Below are positions 38,657 to 47,244 of a stretch of DNA of 64,000 nucleotides, piece after piece. Each line of letters begins with the position of its first letter. Within the stretch, counting starts at the first letter, position 1. The stretch is from Candidatus Nanopelagicales bacterium (GTDB lineage Bacteria; Actinomycetota; Actinomycetes; S36-B12): positions 129,607 through 193,606 of the forward strand of contig JAURFD010000003.1 of assembly GCA_030827125.1 (NCBI GenBank). Direction: 5' to 3'. Made by a program: the position numbers and the translations under genes. The notes under the pieces were generated by a model. It was not told where the DNA came from. It saw only the letters and a program-made list of their open reading frames with translations, and did no database searches.

Positions 38657-39121
38657 TCAGTCCTCGGAGCCCTCAGCGCCGTCGGACTCGCCGCCGGACT
38701 CCTGGGCACTCTCGGCGGCTTCCTCAAGGGACTCCATCGACGGACCGGAGGGCTCGGGGGCATTGGCGGCAGCCTCCGCGGCCGCTGCAGCCTCGGCGAC
38801 GAGAATCTCCGCCTCGGCGGCGCGCTCCCGCGCCTCGGACTCACTCACGATGATGAGATCGACATGCTCGATCGTGCGACGCACGGCATCCCGCTGGATG
38901 TCCCGCGGCTTCACGAGCGTGGAGGTGCCGCCCTGGACGATTTCGAGGGTGACCTTGGGCTTGCGCAGCGCCTGCTCAAGGTCGTGTCCGGGCAGGGACA
39001 GGTGCACGAGCTCGGTGCCGTTGCCGTAGACAACAACGGGGATTCGCCCATCGCGACGCAGACGTCGCGCAGCTCCCTTGCCGAAGTCCGATCGCGGTTC
39101 AGCGTCCAAACGGATATTCAC
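38657..39121 (-). CDS. rplY: 50S ribosomal protein L25 (Ctc-like), lacking the usual C-terminal domain
   Basis: 5S rRNA-binding protein. The N-terminal 95 residues match the L25 domain (GKGAARRLRRDGRIPVVVYG...RTIEHVDLIIV). Actinobacterial Ctc proteins normally continue with a beta-rich TL5 domain of about 90 residues; here the protein ends at 154 residues with an Ala/Glu/Ser-rich acidic tail (about 98-154). No leftover TL5 sequence is visible in other frames. GTG 39121 has a good ribosome site (GAGGAGGACCT). It heads the rplY-pth-cysQ-mfd transcript. Confidence 0.88.
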   Translation of the reverse strand: MNIRLDAEPRSDFGKGAARRLRRDGRIPVVVYGNGTELVHLSLPGHDLEQALRKPKVTLEIVQGGTSTLVKPRDIQRDAVRRTIEHVDLIIVSESEARERAAEAEILVAEAAAAAEAAANAPEPSGPSMESLEEAAESAQESGGESDGAEGSED

Positions 39122-39280
39122 AGGTCCTCCTCGTTGTGGCCAAGCGCACCCGGGCGCGGGGCGGGAGGAATCCCGCGGGCCACGTCGATCACGGTGTCGG
39201 TGAACCTTCACCCTCGCCGAGGAGCGGCCGCAAGGCTATCACCGTCACGAGCGAGAGATTGCCTCGGGTGACGTGCCCGC

Positions 39281-39316
39281 TCGTCCGGAAAGACCTACTC
39301 GTCCGGAAAGACCTAC
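39281..39316. repeat. Two tandem 18-nt repeats over the prs stop codon
   Basis: The 18-nt unit TCGTCCGGAAAGACCTAC occurs twice in a row (39281-39298 and 39299-39316). The second copy contains the prs TAG, and reading through it would meet a second TAG 18 bases later in the same frame. Confidence 0.9.
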
Positions 39317-40287
39317 TCGTCCTCGAACATGCGTGTCACCGAGCCGTCGGTGAAGACCTCGTAGATCGCCTTCGCCAGGAGCGGGGCAATGGACAGGACG
39401 GTCAACTTGTCGAAGCGCCGATCCTCGGGGATCGGGAGTGTGTTGGTCACGACGACCTCGCTAATGCGTGACTCGCTCAGTCGGGCGGTCGCCGGTGGGC
39501 TCAAGATCCCGTGGGTGGCCGCCACGATCACGTCTGCGGCACCGTTGTCGAAGAGCGTCTCGGCCGCCTGCGCGATGGTCCCGCCGGTATCGATCATGTC
39601 GTCGACCACCACACACACGCGATCCTGGACATCGCCAACGACTTCCAGCATGCGGACCTGGTTCGGCGTATCGGGATCGCGTCGCTTGTGGATGATCGCC
39701 AGTGGCGCACCCAGGATGTCGGTCCACTTCTCCGCGACCCGGACGCGACCAGCATCCGGCGACACCACGGTGATGCGCTCTCGGTCAACACGCTCCGCGA
39801 CGTGCTGCGCCAGGAGGGGCAAGGCGAAGAGGTGATCAACCGGTCCATCGAAGTAGCCCTGGATCTGCGCGGTGTGCAGGTCGACCGTAATGAGTCGGTC
39901 CGCCCCGGCTGCCTTGAACAGATCTGCCATGAGTCGCGCGGAGATCGGCTCACGACCGCGATGTTTCTTGTCCTGACGCGCATAGCCGTAGAAGGGTGCG
40001 ATCACGGTGATGCGTTTGGCTGACGCCCGCTTCAGCGCATCCACCATGATGAGCTGCTCCATGATCCACGTGTTGATGGGCGTGGTGTGACTTTGGATGA
40101 CGAAGGCGTCGCAACCACGCACGGACTCCTGGAACCGGACGAAGATCTCGCCGTTGGCAAAGTCGTACGCCGAGATCGGGCAGAGCGACGTCTCCAGAGC
40201 CTCGGCGACCTCCTGCCCGAGTTGCGGGTGCGCACGGCCATTAAGCAGCACAAGCCGTTTGCTCGGTGGGACGGTCAGCTCGCTCAC
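39313..40287 (-). CDS. prs: Ribose-phosphate pyrophosphokinase
   Basis: Makes PRPP from ribose 5-phosphate and ATP for nucleotide, His and Trp synthesis. The 324-residue protein has the catalytic and regulatory motifs YGYARQDKKH, DLHTAQIQGYF, the flexible loop RVAEKW and the PRPP-binding VVVDDMIDTGGT. It is coupled to glmU upstream by a 4-base overlap. Confidence 0.97.
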   Translation of the reverse strand: MSELTVPPSKRLVLLNGRAHPQLGQEVAEALETSLCPISAYDFANGEIFVRFQESVRGCDAFVIQSHTTPINTWIMEQLIMVDALKRASAKRITVIAPFYGYARQDKKHRGREPISARLMADLFKAAGADRLITVDLHTAQIQGYFDGPVDHLFALPLLAQHVAERVDRERITVVSPDAGRVRVAEKWTDILGAPLAIIHKRRDPDTPNQVRMLEVVGDVQDRVCVVVDDMIDTGGTIAQAAETLFDNGAADVIVAATHGILSPPATARLSESRISEVVVTNTLPIPEDRRFDKLTVLSIAPLLAKAIYEVFTDGSVTRMFEDE

Positions 40288-41759
40288 GGCGTCTCCTTCG
40301 ATTCCTGCGTCGTCTCCGTCGGTGCAGACTCGTGCTCCGCCGCGGCCTGCGCGGAGGCCGTCCCGGGGCGCTTGCGTTCGACCCAGCCGGGGATATTGCG
40401 CTGGCGGGCTCGGCCCACCGCCATGGCACCGGGCGGCACATCCTCGGTCACGACCGAACCCGCGGCGGTGTACGCACCGTCACCAATCGTCACCGGAGCG
40501 ACGATCATGGTGTCGCTGCCCACCCGCGCATGGCGGCCGACCACGGCTCGGTGCTTCTCCTGGCCGTCATAGTTGACGAAGATCGTGGCCGCGCCGATAT
40601 TGGCGCCCGCTCCGATCTCCGCGTCACCGACGTAGGACAGGTGCGGCACCTTCGCTCCGTCGCCCAGCTCGGCGTTCTTCATCTCGACGAAGGCGCCTAC
40701 CTTGGCCTCCTCGCCAATGCGGGCGCCCGGACGCAGATAGCTGAACGGTCCGACGGACGCTCGCGGTCCGATGACCGCGAGATTGGCCCAGGTGTGAATC
40801 ACGACGGCGCCCTCGCCCACCTCGCAACTGGTGAGCGTGGTCCCCGGACCGACCCGGGCCATGCTCCCCACCGACGTCGGACCGAGCAGCGACGTCTGGG
40901 GCAGCAGCGTGACATCGGCTTCGAGGTCGACGTCGACATCGATCCAGGTCGACGACGGATCGAGCATCGATACTCCGGCCCGCATCCAGCGATCGTTGAT
41001 GCGATCGCGCATAAGAGCGGCAGCCTCAGCGAGTTGCACACGATCGTTGACGCCGAGAATCTCGTGAGAGTCGGGGACGAGGAGCGCGGCGACGGGTTGC
41101 GATTGCGCACGCAGGATGCCGATCACGTCCGTGAGGTATTCCTCACCCTGATCGTTGTTCGTGCCTATTCGCTCGAGCGCGGGCAGCAAATCTTCGCTAT
41201 CGAACACATACATCCCGGCATTGATCTCGTCGATGAGGCGCGTGGCTTCGTCGGCGTCGCGGTGCTCGACGATCGCCGCCACCGATCCGTGAGCGTCGCG
41301 CACCACGCGTCCGTATCCGGAGGGATCCGCGAGCACCGCGCTGAGCAGCGTGGCCGCCGCCCCCGAACTGTGGTGCGCCTCCACGAGCGCTTCGACCGTG
41401 TCACCGGTGAGCAGCGGGGTGTCACCGCTGAGCACGATGACCGGACCGGAAGGCAGTGCGTGCTCGCTGACGAGTGCCGACATCGCAATGCGCACGGCAT
41501 GACCAGTTCCGCGCTGTTCTTCCTGGACTACGGTGTCAGCCCAGGGGGCGATCTCCTCGACGTGCGCGAGCACGCGATCGCGACCGTGACCCACCACCAC
41601 GACGACGTGGACCGGGTCCACCGCGGAAGCAGCTTCGAGGACGTGGCCGATGAGGCTTCGGCCGGCGACGGCGTGCAGCACTTTGGGGGTCGAGGAATGC
41701 ATGCGCTTGCCCTCACCCGCGGCAAGGATGATGACGGCGGCCGGCCGGCGATCGGTCAC
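40284..41759 (-). CDS. glmU: Bifunctional UDP-N-acetylglucosamine synthase GlmU
   Basis: Acetylates GlcN-1-P and then couples it to UTP, giving the UDP-GlcNAc for peptidoglycan and mycothiol. The 491-residue protein has the uridyltransferase motif LAAGEGKRM near the start and a left-handed beta-helix C-terminal half (about 265-460) made of hexapeptide repeats, with the acetyltransferase region YVGDAEIGAGANIGA. The acidic C-terminal tail is disordered. GTG 41759 lies just after a plausible -10 (CAGGAT). Confidence 0.96.
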   Translation of the reverse strand: MTDRRPAAVIILAAGEGKRMHSSTPKVLHAVAGRSLIGHVLEAASAVDPVHVVVVVGHGRDRVLAHVEEIAPWADTVVQEEQRGTGHAVRIAMSALVSEHALPSGPVIVLSGDTPLLTGDTVEALVEAHHSSGAAATLLSAVLADPSGYGRVVRDAHGSVAAIVEHRDADEATRLIDEINAGMYVFDSEDLLPALERIGTNNDQGEEYLTDVIGILRAQSQPVAALLVPDSHEILGVNDRVQLAEAAALMRDRINDRWMRAGVSMLDPSSTWIDVDVDLEADVTLLPQTSLLGPTSVGSMARVGPGTTLTSCEVGEGAVVIHTWANLAVIGPRASVGPFSYLRPGARIGEEAKVGAFVEMKNAELGDGAKVPHLSYVGDAEIGAGANIGAATIFVNYDGQEKHRAVVGRHARVGSDTMIVAPVTIGDGAYTAAGSVVTEDVPPGAMAVGRARQRNIPGWVERKRPGTASAQAAAEHESAPTETTQESKETP

Positions 41760-41862
41760 GGTGTCATCCTGCCACCGGCGCATCCGCACGCGCCGCGCAG
41801 GTCCGCGGGGGCAGCCTCACAACGGCGACGTCGGCATTGGGGCCCGCCGCTCCCGTGACGGG

Positions 41863-42900
41863 GTGACGAGGGGACTTTCCGCCACCACGCGCGCGCTGGC
41901 GACGGCCTGCCTTGCCGTGGCTGCGTCCCTGGTTCTCGCGGCGCCCGCCCACCCGGGTGGACCTGCCGCCGACAGCGACGTGAAGCGTGGGACGTTCAGG
42001 GCGAGCGACGGCGCCCTGATCGAATACTTCACCCACGGCGACCCAGCAACTGCCCCAATCCTGATTTCGCCGGCCTTCACCGGCGATGCCCAGCTCTACG
42101 TCACGAGGTTCGGTGCAGCCCTTCCGGACAACTTCGTTGTGGGAGTCCAGCTGCGCGGTCACGGAGGTTCGGGCGGCTGCTCATTCCTCGGCAGCGATCT
42201 CTGCTCGGCGAGCCAGGGGCCGCGGGATGGCGAGTACCTGGCCTTCAGGATGCGTCGCCTCGCCAAGGACCTTCGCGAGGCGAAGCAGCACCTAGGACTC
42301 GGCAGGGCAGGCTTCATCGGGCACAGCATCGGCATGAACGTCGTTTCGCAGTACCTGCACCAGTTCGGGGCCGACGACTTCGGGGCGCTCTTCGTCTACG
42401 ACGAGTCGCCGAGGATTCTCAAGGGCGGCTCCCCTGCGCCGGCGGACTTCCCGCTAGGCGTCGTGTCGTATCCACGCAGCGTGGCCAAGCAGCTCAGGGC
42501 GCGGCTAGCCGTCTTCGATGGAGAGTACTATCCGCAGGTGCCGGCCAGCGTGCGAGCGATGCTGGGCGGCCCCGCCGGCGATCCGGTGTTCAACCCGGTG
42601 ACCGAGGCGCCGTCCTTCGTTCTCACGCAGAAGTCGTGGGGCCGGTGGCGGGCGTTCGCCGATCGAATCAACGGCACCGTGCTGAGTCGCATGTTCTGGT
42701 CATCGGTCAGCAGCGACTAAACAGACGTTTACGCGACCGTGCGGAAGGCACGGGTGCCCACGTTGGTCTACGGAGGCAGGAGCAGCATCGTGCCCTGGCG
42801 GGCCATGCGATGGGTCCACGAGCAGGTGCCCGGCAGCGAGTTCATGCTCTTAGGACGCAAGGTCGGCGTTCACGGGTCGTTCCTCAACCCGGATCCGTAG
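41863..42900 (+). pseudogene. Secreted alpha/beta hydrolase interrupted by an in-frame stop
   Basis: A reading frame with a signal peptide (cleavage after the Ala-rich region near residue 30) encodes an alpha/beta hydrolase: oxyanion region ISPAFTG, nucleophile elbow GHSIG and cap. At 42718-42720 a TAA stops it. The same frame then continues to TAG 42898-42900 with the expected C-terminal blocks VPTLVYGG and GVHGSF, so a single CAA-to-TAA change would explain the break. The Asp position of the triad reads Ser (GGRSS), so the enzyme may have been losing activity before. The gene lies between glmU and tRNA-Gln, where most actinobacteria have no such gene. An alternative is a functional truncated form of 285 residues. 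Confidence 0.7.
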
Positions 42901-42978
42901 GGAGCGAGTTTCATGAGGCGCGTCAGTTCGTTCTTCGATCGCCATCGCTGGAGCCAACTACCGGTCCCGTGAGATTCC

Positions 42979-43000
42979 CCCGTGAAAGGAGCCGCACGGG
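42979..43000 (-). terminator. Possible terminator for tRNA-Gln
   Basis: Six-base arms CCCGTG and CACGGG with a 10-nt loop lie 4 bases beyond the tRNA 3' end on the minus strand. The stem is short, so support is modest. Confidence 0.4.
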
Positions 43001-43004
43001 TCTG

Positions 43005-43075
43005 CTCCCCGGGGAGGGGTCGAACCTCCGTTGACGGATTCAAAGTCCGCTGTCCTGCCACTAGACGACCGGGGA
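43005..43075 (-). tRNA. tRNA-Gln (UUG)
   Basis: Cloverleaf with acceptor TCCCCGG/CCGGGGA, discriminator G73, anticodon loop CTTTGAA giving UUG, and T-loop TTCGACC. No CCA is encoded. The position near glmU is conserved in actinobacteria. Confidence 0.93.
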
Positions 43076-43122
43076 AGGGAACGTTGCGGTGTTGAACTCT
43101 AGAACGTCCCGAATCGATTCCC

Positions 43123-43152
43123 TTGACGGGATTACCTACGGTACCGTAACCT
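43123..43152 (+). promoter_or_regulatory. Desaturase operon promoter
   Basis: TTGACG at 43123-43128 and TAACCT at 43147-43152 with an 18-base spacer form a good sigma-A-type promoter, 42 bases before the desaturase start. Confidence 0.6.
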
Positions 43153-43166
43153 ACGGGTCCGTAGGT
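43137..43166. promoter_or_regulatory. Double palindromic operator over the desaturase promoter
   Basis: A 12-bp palindrome TACGGTACCGTA (43137-43148) is followed at once by ACCTACGG-GT-CCGTAGGT (43149-43166). Both share the half-site CCTACGG or CCGTA and cover the -10 region. The TetR regulator encoded in the same operon is the obvious binder (inference). Confidence 0.65.
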
Positions 43167-43194
43167 AGTTGTCGGTACGGGACGGAGCCCCTCT

Positions 43195-44193
43195 ATGACG
43201 GCACAGATCGACGCCCCCACCACACGTGAACGCGCCGCGATGGAGGAGCCGGTCAAGCACACGGGCCTGTCCATGCGCCTCACCATCGGTGCCTTCATCG
43301 TGGTGCCTCTCCTCGCGGTCGTTGCCGCGATCCCGGTGGCCTGGGGCGGGTGGCTCGGTTGGGTCGATCTCATCCTCGCCGCCGTGTTCTATGTCATCAC
43401 CGCCATGGGTGTGACCATTGGCTACCACCGCTACTTCACCCACGGCTCCTTCAAAGCACCGCGCTGGGTGACGATCTTCCTCGCCACCGCAGGATCATTG
43501 GCGCTCGAAGGCTCCATCGACCAGTGGGTGGCCAATCACCGCAAGCATCACAAGTACTCCGATGAAGTGGGCGACCCGCATTCCCCGTGGCGTTTCGGCA
43601 CATCACGTCGCGCGGTAGCCAAGGGGCTCTACTTCGCGCACATGGGCTGGCTCGTTAACGACAACAACGCGCCCGTGGATCGCTACGCCCCCGATATCGC
43701 GCGTGACCCCTACCTGCGAGTCCTCTCGCGCTGGTTCCCCGCCGTCGTCCTCACCACCTTGTTCCTGCCTGCCCTCCTCGGTGGACTCATCACGTGGTCC
43801 TGGACTGGTGCCCTGACCGCGTTCTTCTGGGCGGGGCTCGTCCGCATCGCCCTCGTCCATCACGTGACCTGGTCGATCAACTCGGTTTGCCACGTCTTCG
43901 GGACCCGACCCTTCGATTCGCGTGATCTCTCCGCCAACGTCTGGTGGCTCGCAGTGCCTTCGCTGGGCGAGTCGTGGCATAACCTCCACCACGTTGAGCC
44001 CACCGCCGCGCGCCACGGCGTTCTCACTCGGCAGTTTGATCTCAGCGCGGAAATCCTGCGGGTGTGGGAGCGTCTGGGCATCATCCACGACGTTCGATGG
44101 CCCAAGCCGGAGCGCATCGTGGCCAAACTCGAAGATCCTTCGCTCGCGTATCGCGTGCGCGGCTATCGGCCGCCCGTCCAATCGACGCCATGA
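43195..44193 (+). CDS. Acyl-CoA desaturase
   Basis: Membrane di-iron enzyme that puts a double bond, usually delta-9, into fatty acyl-CoA. The 332-residue protein has the three His boxes HRYFTH (78-83), HRKHH (115-119) and HNLHH (262-266) and four membrane helices. Similar to DesA3-type enzymes of mycobacteria. The TetR gene follows with a 4-base overlap, and a double palindrome covers the promoter. Confidence 0.94.
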   Translation: MTAQIDAPTTRERAAMEEPVKHTGLSMRLTIGAFIVVPLLAVVAAIPVAWGGWLGWVDLILAAVFYVITAMGVTIGYHRYFTHGSFKAPRWVTIFLATAGSLALEGSIDQWVANHRKHHKYSDEVGDPHSPWRFGTSRRAVAKGLYFAHMGWLVNDNNAPVDRYAPDIARDPYLRVLSRWFPAVVLTTLFLPALLGGLITWSWTGALTAFFWAGLVRIALVHHVTWSINSVCHVFGTRPFDSRDLSANVWWLAVPSLGESWHNLHHVEPTAARHGVLTRQFDLSAEILRVWERLGIIHDVRWPKPERIVAKLEDPSLAYRVRGYRPPVQSTP

Positions 44194-44933
44194 CCTCCAA
44201 CGACGCCGTCGATCTCGAAGAGTCCCCGTCGGTCAGTGAGTTGGTCGTACGCCAGCGCACGCCGCGCCGGCCGGAGAAGCGCGAGCGCATCCGCATGAGC
44301 GGGCAGGAGCGCCGCGAACAGTTGCTGGACATCGGCCGTCGTCTCTTTGCCAAGAAGGGATTCGAGGCGGTGTCGGTCGAAGAAATCGCCGCCAAGGCGG
44401 GGGTGTCCAAGCCCGTGGTCTACGAGCACTTTGGCGGCAAAGAGGGCCTCTACGCCGTCGTGGTCGACCGAGAGATGGGCTACCTGCTCGACTCGATCAC
44501 CGGAGCCCTGTCCTCCCCGCCGGACGCTCCCGAACACCTTCATCCGCGCGAGCTACTCGAGCGTGCGGGCATGGCGCTGTTCGACTTCATCGACCGGGAT
44601 CCTGATGGCTTCCGCATCCTCGTCCGCGATACCCCGATCACCAGAGCCGCCGATACCAGTGACGCCACTCCCCCGGGCACCTTCGCCGGACTGCTGGTCG
44701 ACGTGGCCGAACAGGTCGACAACCTCCTTGCCGTCCAGTTCAAGGCGTTTGGCGTTCCGCCGAAGTGGGCACCGCTCTACTCCCAGATGTTGGTCGGCAT
44801 GGTTGCCCAAACCGGCCAATGGTGGCTGGATGTGCGCAAGCCCAAGAAGGACGAGGTGGTCGCCCACTTGGTCAACCTCGCCTGGAATGGCCTCGCTCAC
44901 CTCGAAGCGAAGCCTCAGCCCACCCGCGGGTGA
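44190..44933 (+). CDS. TetR family regulator of the desaturase operon
   Basis: A 247-residue TetR protein with a 35-residue charged N-terminal extension, then the helix-turn-helix (SVEEIAAKAGVSKPVVYEHFGGKEGL) and an all-helical ligand domain. It overlaps the desaturase gene by 4 bases and so is made with it; feedback control through the double palindrome upstream is likely. The ligand is probably an acyl-CoA (inference from context). Confidence 0.9.
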   Translation: MTSNDAVDLEESPSVSELVVRQRTPRRPEKRERIRMSGQERREQLLDIGRRLFAKKGFEAVSVEEIAAKAGVSKPVVYEHFGGKEGLYAVVVDREMGYLLDSITGALSSPPDAPEHLHPRELLERAGMALFDFIDRDPDGFRILVRDTPITRAADTSDATPPGTFAGLLVDVAEQVDNLLAVQFKAFGVPPKWAPLYSQMLVGMVAQTGQWWLDVRKPKKDEVVAHLVNLAWNGLAHLEAKPQPTRG

Positions 44934-44943
44934 TCCCGTCGCC

Positions 44944-44949
44944 TAGCCT
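44944..44949 (+). promoter_or_regulatory. -10 hexamer for leaderless MarR gene
   Basis: TAGCCT, then six bases, then the GTG at 44956. Confidence 0.55.
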
Positions 44950-44955
44950 GAGCGG

Positions 44956-45516
44956 GTGAGCGCAGGAGGGGACAGCGTCGACGCCATCGTGGCCGCATGG
45001 TCGCGCGAGCGCCCTGACCTCGATGTCTCTCCGCTCACCGTCCTGTCGCGCGTCTCCCGCCTGGCCCGACACCTGGACCTCGCCCGACGCGACGTCTTCG
45101 CCCGACACGGACTTGATCCGGGCGAGTTCGACGTCCTCGCCGCACTCCGGCGCAGTGGCGCGCCCTACGAGATGTCGCCCGGGGCTCTGGCGGAGGAGAC
45201 GCTTGTCACGAGCGGCACGATGACCAACCGCGTCGATCGACTGCAAAGTGCCGGTCTCATTGACCGACAGCGGGCCGTTGACGACCGCCGGGGGGTGCGG
45301 GTCCGTCTCACCGATGCCGGTCGTGAGCGCGTGGATGCCGCACTCGTGGATCTGCTCGAGGTGGAGCAGAGTCTGCTCGCCGAGCTCACCCCTGCACAGT
45401 CGGCCGACCTCGCCGCTCACCTACGCGTGCTCGTCGCACCGATCGAGCGGTCACGGGATCAGATGCGCACCACGGACCGGGCCGAACGCGTGTCGGACTC
45501 CGCGCACGAGGCCTGA
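44956..45516 (+). CDS. MarR family transcriptional regulator
   Basis: A 186-residue winged-helix regulator. The recognition region reads SPGALAEETLVTSGTMTNRVDRLQSAGLIDRQ and the wing DDRRGVRVRLTDAGRE, as in the MarR/SlyA family. The target and ligand are unknown. Its last 66 bases overlap the end of ispE on the other strand. The GTG start lies six bases after a -10 hexamer. Confidence 0.9.
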   Translation: MSAGGDSVDAIVAAWSRERPDLDVSPLTVLSRVSRLARHLDLARRDVFARHGLDPGEFDVLAALRRSGAPYEMSPGALAEETLVTSGTMTNRVDRLQSAGLIDRQRAVDDRRGVRVRLTDAGRERVDAALVDLLEVEQSLLAELTPAQSADLAAHLRVLVAPIERSRDQMRTTDRAERVSDSAHEA

Positions 45517-46365
45517 TCCGGCGAGTTCTGCCGCGAGTCCAATCGCGTGCTCTCGATCGGCCGCCAGGAAGATGCACGTTGGTCCGCTTCCCGACACCAG
45601 CCCGGCCAGGGCCCCCACATCGGTGCCGGCCGCCAAGACGGCCGCGAGAGACGGACGCAAGGACAGCGCAGCCGGCTGCAGATCGTTGACCAAACACGGT
45701 GCGAGATCCCGCGCAGACCCCGCCCGCAGTGCCGCCATGAGTGCGCTGTCGTCACCGGGGGCGGGCTCACTGAGCCCACAACTGCGCAGGCGGTCACACT
45801 CGGCGAACACCTGCGGGGTGGACAACTCCCCATCGTTCAGGGCGACCACCCAGTGCCACTCACCGGTGGCGAGAACCGGCACGAGGATGTCACCGCGTCC
45901 CGTCCCCTGTGCGGTGCCTCCCTGGAGGGCGAACGGCACATCGGAACCGAGATCCGCAGCCACGCGATGGAGTTCCTCGTCGGCGATCTCGGTGTCCCAT
46001 AGCGCGCGGCAGGCCACCAGCGTGGCGGCCGCGTCCGCGCTCCCGCCGGCCATTCCGCCCGCGACGGGAATCGCCTTGTCGATGTCAATGTGCACGTCGG
46101 GGTCAGGTTGCCCCACCGCTTCTGCCAGGGCAATTGCCGCGCGAGCCGCGAGGTTGCGATCGTCCCGCGGAACCCCGTCGACGCGCTCGCCCGCCACGCT
46201 GATGGTGCGACCGGAACCGATCGGTGACGCACGCACCTGAATGTCATCGAAGAGGGAGATCGCCTGGAAGACGGTGGAGAGGTCGTGGAAGCCATCAGGG
46301 CGGCGAGCGCCCACGCGCAAACTGAGATTGATCTTCGCGGCCACGCGGACCCGGACGCCACTCAC
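45451..46365 (-). CDS. ispE: 4-diphosphocytidyl-2-C-methyl-D-erythritol kinase IspE
   Basis: GHMP kinase of the non-mevalonate isoprenoid pathway. The 304-residue protein has the start VAAKINLSLRVG, the ATP loop PVAGGMAGGSADAAATL (100-116) and the C-terminal GSGPTCIF loop. It follows rsmA (24 bases), the conserved actinobacterial order, and its 3' end overlaps the convergent MarR gene by 66 bases. Confidence 0.94.
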   Translation of the reverse strand: MSGVRVRVAAKINLSLRVGARRPDGFHDLSTVFQAISLFDDIQVRASPIGSGRTISVAGERVDGVPRDDRNLAARAAIALAEAVGQPDPDVHIDIDKAIPVAGGMAGGSADAAATLVACRALWDTEIADEELHRVAADLGSDVPFALQGGTAQGTGRGDILVPVLATGEWHWVVALNDGELSTPQVFAECDRLRSCGLSEPAPGDDSALMAALRAGSARDLAPCLVNDLQPAALSLRPSLAAVLAAGTDVGALAGLVSGSGPTCIFLAADREHAIGLAAELAGSGLVRGVRHAFGPVRGAHLIP

Positions 46366-46389
46366 CCCGCGACAGTACCGGTCAGACCC

Positions 46390-47241
46390 TCAGGCCTGCT
46401 GCGCTCGAGCACTCGCGATCCGGGCGAAGGCGACCACGTCGAGCGCCTCACCCCGAGCCGACGGATCGACCCCCGCGCTGAGCAGCACCCGCTCGGCCGC
46501 CGAGGCTGATCCCGCCCATCCCGCCAGCGCCGCACGGAGCGTCTTGCGACGTTGGGCGAAGGCCGCATCGATGCAGGCGAAAACTTCCGCCCGTGTCGCC
46601 GTGCTCTGCGGAGCGGGGTGGCGCTCAAAGGACACGAGTCCGGACTCGACCCGGGGGACGGGCCAAAACACGCTGGCCGGCACGGAACCCGCTCGCTCAC
46701 CTCGCGCGTACCAGGCGAACTTCACCGAGGGCACCCCGTAGGTGCGACTGCCCGGCGGTGCGACGAGGCGATCAGCGACCTCCGCCTGAACCATGACAAG
46801 GCCACGTTGAATGGAGGGGAAAGCCTGCAGCAGGTTCAGGACGATCGGTACCGCCACGTTGTAGGGCAGGTTGGCGATCAGGGCGGTGGGTTCATCGGGT
46901 AGCGCGGTGACGCGCAGGGCATCGGCCGCCAGGACGGTGAGCCGATCGGCATCCGCGGGTCGATGGGCCGTCACCGTGCGTGGCAGTGCTGCCGCCAAGA
47001 CCGGATCAATCTCCACAGCGACTACCCGGGCGCCTGCCGCGAGGAGTCCCAGGGTCAAACTGCCGAGGCCAGGACCGACCTCAAGGACGACGTCGTTGTC
47101 GGAAACGCCCGCGAGGCGCACGATACGGCGCACCGTATTGGCGTCCACGACGAAGTTCTGGCCCCACTGCTTGGTCGGTCGGACGTCCAGGCGGGTGGCG
47201 AGTTCGCGCACGTCTGCCGGACCGAGCAGGCCGTCGGCCAT
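46390..47241 (-). CDS. rsmA: 16S rRNA (A1518/A1519) dimethyltransferase RsmA (KsgA)
   Basis: Methylates two adjacent adenines in helix 45 of 16S rRNA. The 283-residue protein has the SAM site [10 protein letters not shown] (54-63), the acidic EIDP and the catalytic NLPYN (124-128). It follows tatD by only 3 bases; no rpfB gene lies between, as is common in other actinobacteria. Confidence 0.95.
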   Translation of the reverse strand: MADGLLGPADVRELATRLDVRPTKQWGQNFVVDANTVRRIVRLAGVSDNDVVLEVGPGLGSLTLGLLAAGARVVAVEIDPVLAAALPRTVTAHRPADADRLTVLAADALRVTALPDEPTALIANLPYNVAVPIVLNLLQAFPSIQRGLVMVQAEVADRLVAPPGSRTYGVPSVKFAWYARGERAGSVPASVFWPVPRVESGLVSFERHPAPQSTATRAEVFACIDAAFAQRRKTLRAALAGWAGSASAAERVLLSAGVDPSARGEALDVVAFARIASARAQQA

Positions 47242-47244
47242 GAT

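Noticed and set aside
39243-39273. A stem CGTCAC/GTGACG as a terminator for prs
   Set aside because: The arms are six bases with a 19-base loop, too weak to claim.
42870-43373. A minus-strand frame over tRNA-Gln and the desaturase promoter
   Set aside because: It runs through a tRNA gene and a double operator, so it cannot be a normal coding region.
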